DNA of 64,000 bases from Phycomyces nitens (taxonomy: Eukaryota; Mucoromycota; Mucoromycetes; Mucorales; Phycomycetaceae): contig JAHRBC010000005.1 of the NCBI GenBank assembly GCA_022702545.1, forward strand, positions 496,001 to 560,000, in the 5' to 3' direction. Positions 61,552 through 64,000 of this stretch are shown piece after piece (within the stretch, counting starts at the first letter, position 1; every line of letters starts with the position of its first letter). Both the position numbers and the translations under genes were made by a program. The notes under the pieces were generated by a model. The model was not told where the DNA came from and made no database searches. It saw only the letters and a program-made list of their open reading frames with translations.

Positions 61552-62936
61552 GTTGCTCTGTTTTTTTTTTGGTTGTTGTTGTTGTTGAGAATATTTATAG
61601 TAGAAAAAGGAAAGGAAAGGAAGAAGGAGAACAGAGTTGACAACAAGTAAATTAAATAATTAAATATTTATATACACATGTATATACATATACATATTTA
61701 TATCTTTATTATTTATTTGGACATACATGTACATAATACATACACATTATCTGTGCACATTGTGTATAATATATTACTGGCCTTGCTGTTTAGGCAAATT
61801 GGCTGCCTTGACGATTGGGTTTTTAATATCTGTTGGGCCTGGAAGATGAAGACATTACCTTTCAATGTATAGGAGTGCATAAATAGAGACGTCAGCAATT
61901 AGTGGATCATCGTGCTACCGTAAACCCCTTTATTGCCAAAAGAGATAAAGACATGGACATGTATTATATACATGTATGACTCAAGAATAAGGAGAAGATT
62001 GTATATATATATATATAAAAGGGGCCGGGGTATTCAATAGAAATGGAATTTAAATGTTTATAGAATAGAATACAACTTGTTCTCTTCTTTTGTGCCATGG
62101 CATCACATACAATAGTTTGGTGCTTGGATAATCGTATTTTGGTATAATCAATTGTTTCTCGAGAGGATTCTATCAATAGACTTGTTAAATCATGTCCAAT
62201 GCAGGTTGATTTTATCCCAACCCTTTTTTTATATTTATTCCGAATATTTCTAGTCTTTTTATAATTTTAGTCATGTAGGACAATATAAATTGTACCTGCC
62301 AATAATGCCACTGTAGATGTGTTTTGTTTTTTGTTTCTTAAAAAAATAAAATCTAAAGAGGTCTGGGTGTTTCAATGTATCCTGCTATAAAGAATCAGGC
62401 TCCAATATTTTACTCAATAAAAGTACAAAAAAACAAAATAAAATTGTACCAATATTGTTCTAGACCCAATTGAGCACGATGTTCTTGCCAATCAAGAAAT
62501 AATCTGTCCCATGCTAATATCAGTAAATAATCTAAATTCTTGATTAGTCAAGGTTTAAAAAAACTAATAATTATGATAGTAACAATATACCATTTTTATT
62601 AGCGAGATTGAGATTCAAGCCTTGATTTTCAAACATTCTTGATTAAATATTATCGATTGATATTTCATATATTAAAAAAAAACTAAAAAAAAACGCTTGT
62701 TTAAATACAAAACACCAATTCTGTCTCTCTTACCAAAGGTCTGGTTTTCGTCAATTGTTTAAATATTCACAGATTCCCAAACATGTGGGTCCAAATATTC
62801 AATCCAGAAACACGGCTGATCTGCGTTCCTCAGGTCCAGTATATGTGACGTGCTATCCTCGCCAGCCACACTGGCAGTAGCCTTCACCCCTTGTCAAGCT
62901 TCGCCTTCTTGCCCTTTGCGTACAACAATTGACACA
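61552..62936. other. Intergenic region, no gene recognised
   Basis: A 1.4 kb spacer between divergent RapGAP and mL44 genes. It contains TG/TA-rich simple sequence (about 61670-61740 and 61995-62020). No frame with a recognisable domain was found. Confidence 0.5.
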
Positions 62937-64000
62937 ATGTTTGGCATCTTACCCAGGGCACATACCATCACTACTGCTGCTGCCCGTCGCGCAACCGTCG
63001 GTAAGAGCTCTTTTTTGCCCTTTTATTTCTTCATCTTAATTCCTTTAATATTTTTTTCTCTACTCTAGCTGGCCCTCTTCAGCGCGCATTTATCCACGCA
63101 CAGTACGACAGCCAAGAACATGACAATGTTACCCAAAACTCTTCTCTCCATTCACTTGGCGCCCGTCTTGGCCTCCAAGCTCTTGACAGAGATATTCTCC
63201 GCAAGGCTATGACCCACAAGTCATTGGAAGACCAAGACAACAATGCAGGACTCGAGTTTATTGGTAAATTGGCTATTTATTTCAGCTCTCTCTCTCTCTA
63301 TATATATATATATATGTATCATACTTGATAAAGGATCCCTTTTCCCCTACACACAGCCGGAAATTATTAAACGCTTTTCTTTTATTCAGGCAAGCGTGTC
63401 ACTGGTCTCTGTGCCACAGAGTACTTTCATTGCAAGTACCCAGAAATGCATCCTGTTGCATTCGACGCTACATTGCAAGCCTATATTGGAAACCGATCGA
63501 TCAGTCGCGTTGGATCTAATGCCGGTCTTGAGCACTCGATTCGTTGGAAAGCACCTCAGACTGACGATGAAAAGCTTGGTCATTCGACTGTTATGGCCGA
63601 CTGCATGAACGCACTTGTTGGTGCCATTTATCAGGAACAGGGCTTTGAGGCTGCCAAGAAGTTTATTCATGGTTATATTCTTACCCGTGACTTTGATGTC
63701 AAGCCTCTCCTCAAGGTAGAACAGCCCAAGCGTCATTTGACTGCCCTTCTCAAGAAGCATGGCAAGCCCAGTGCTATCTCACGCCTGGTTTCTGAGACTG
63801 GTCGTCAATCTAGCTCGCCTGTATTTGTGGTCGGTGTGTTCTCGGGCGAAGAGAAGCTTGGTGAAGGTAAAGAGTCCTAGATTGAAAAGAGAGTCTTGGT
63901 GGGGTTTAACCAATTGAATGGATATCAATGGGGATTCTGTAGGTTTTGGAAGCTCTCTCAAGATGGCAGAACACTCTGTAAGTTTCTTTAATACAGGCAG
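62937..64000 (+). CDS. Mitochondrial ribosomal protein mL44 (MrpL3), 5' part
   Basis: Exons begin at 62937 (MFGILPRAHTITTAAARRATV, an Arg-rich mitochondrial presequence), then 63069 to about 63263, 63390-63866 and 63943-63977; the gene continues past the window edge. The RNase III-like fold is present (LGLQALDRDILRKAMTHKSLEDQ, GLEFIGKRV, MADCMNALVGAIYQEQGFEAAKKFI). The catalytic acidic signature of true RNase III is replaced, as is usual for mL44. A dsRNA-binding domain begins at the end (GFGSSLKMAEHS). It is a structural component of the large mitoribosomal subunit near the exit tunnel. Confidence 0.9.

Overview
The window looks like nuclear DNA of an early-diverging filamentous fungus, most likely Mucoromycota. 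Genes carry many short introns (about 45-130 nt) in AT-rich surroundings. The gene set includes Mex67/NXF, Elp6, Tam41, WASP, PLAA/Doa1, a YANK/STK32-type kinase, a G-alpha subunit and a Vrl1-like VPS9-ankyrin-PX-BAR protein. Diverged Tc1/mariner and IS630-type relics and a small family-type gene beside them also fit. The phylum call is inference from gene content, not a database match.

Region 1 (1-9.2 kb) is repeat-rich. It holds a dead pepsin-like aspartic protease (copy A), a LINE-like gag pseudogene, a Tc1/mariner relic, an intact protease (copy B) carrying a small MITE in its 3' flank, a second Tc1 relic with recognisable inverted ends, and a scrap of another protease. Region 2 (9.3-19.3 kb) has ordinary genes: Mex67/NXF paralog 1, Elp6, a secreted S41-type protease and a peroxisomal-type acyl-CoA oxidase. 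Region 3 (19.5-26.4 kb) holds three more secreted aspartic proteases (D, E, C). C belongs to the same roughly 2.4 kb duplicated unit as A and B, in inverted orientation to B.

Region 4 (27-49 kb) contains Tam41 (mitochondrial CDP-DAG synthase), an arabinonolactone/aldonolactone oxidase ending in SKL, a CLC chloride transporter, a second Mex67/NXF paralog with an RGG and octapeptide-repeat N-terminus, WASP, PLAA/Doa1 head-to-head with WASP, and an N-terminally acylated YANK-like kinase. Region 5 (48.7-52.2 kb) is again accessory: a 37-nt perfect inverted repeat, a gene of a lineage-type family whose intron contains a retroposon with target-site duplication and poly(A), and an IS630-type transposase relic. 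Region 6 (52.4-64 kb) carries the Vrl1-like Rab5-GEF protein, a G-alpha subunit, a RapGAP-domain protein and the 5' part of mitochondrial ribosomal protein mL44.

Several genes share themes. Signalling and membrane traffic are covered by G-alpha, RapGAP, the kinase, WASP, Vrl1 and CLC. Extracellular proteolysis is covered by four intact aspartic proteases and the S41 protein. The most striking cross-cutting signal is splicing: ten introns in eight genes can be read in frame only with a GC-AG boundary, nearly always with donor GCAAGT. One of these sits at an intron position where four paralogs use GT.
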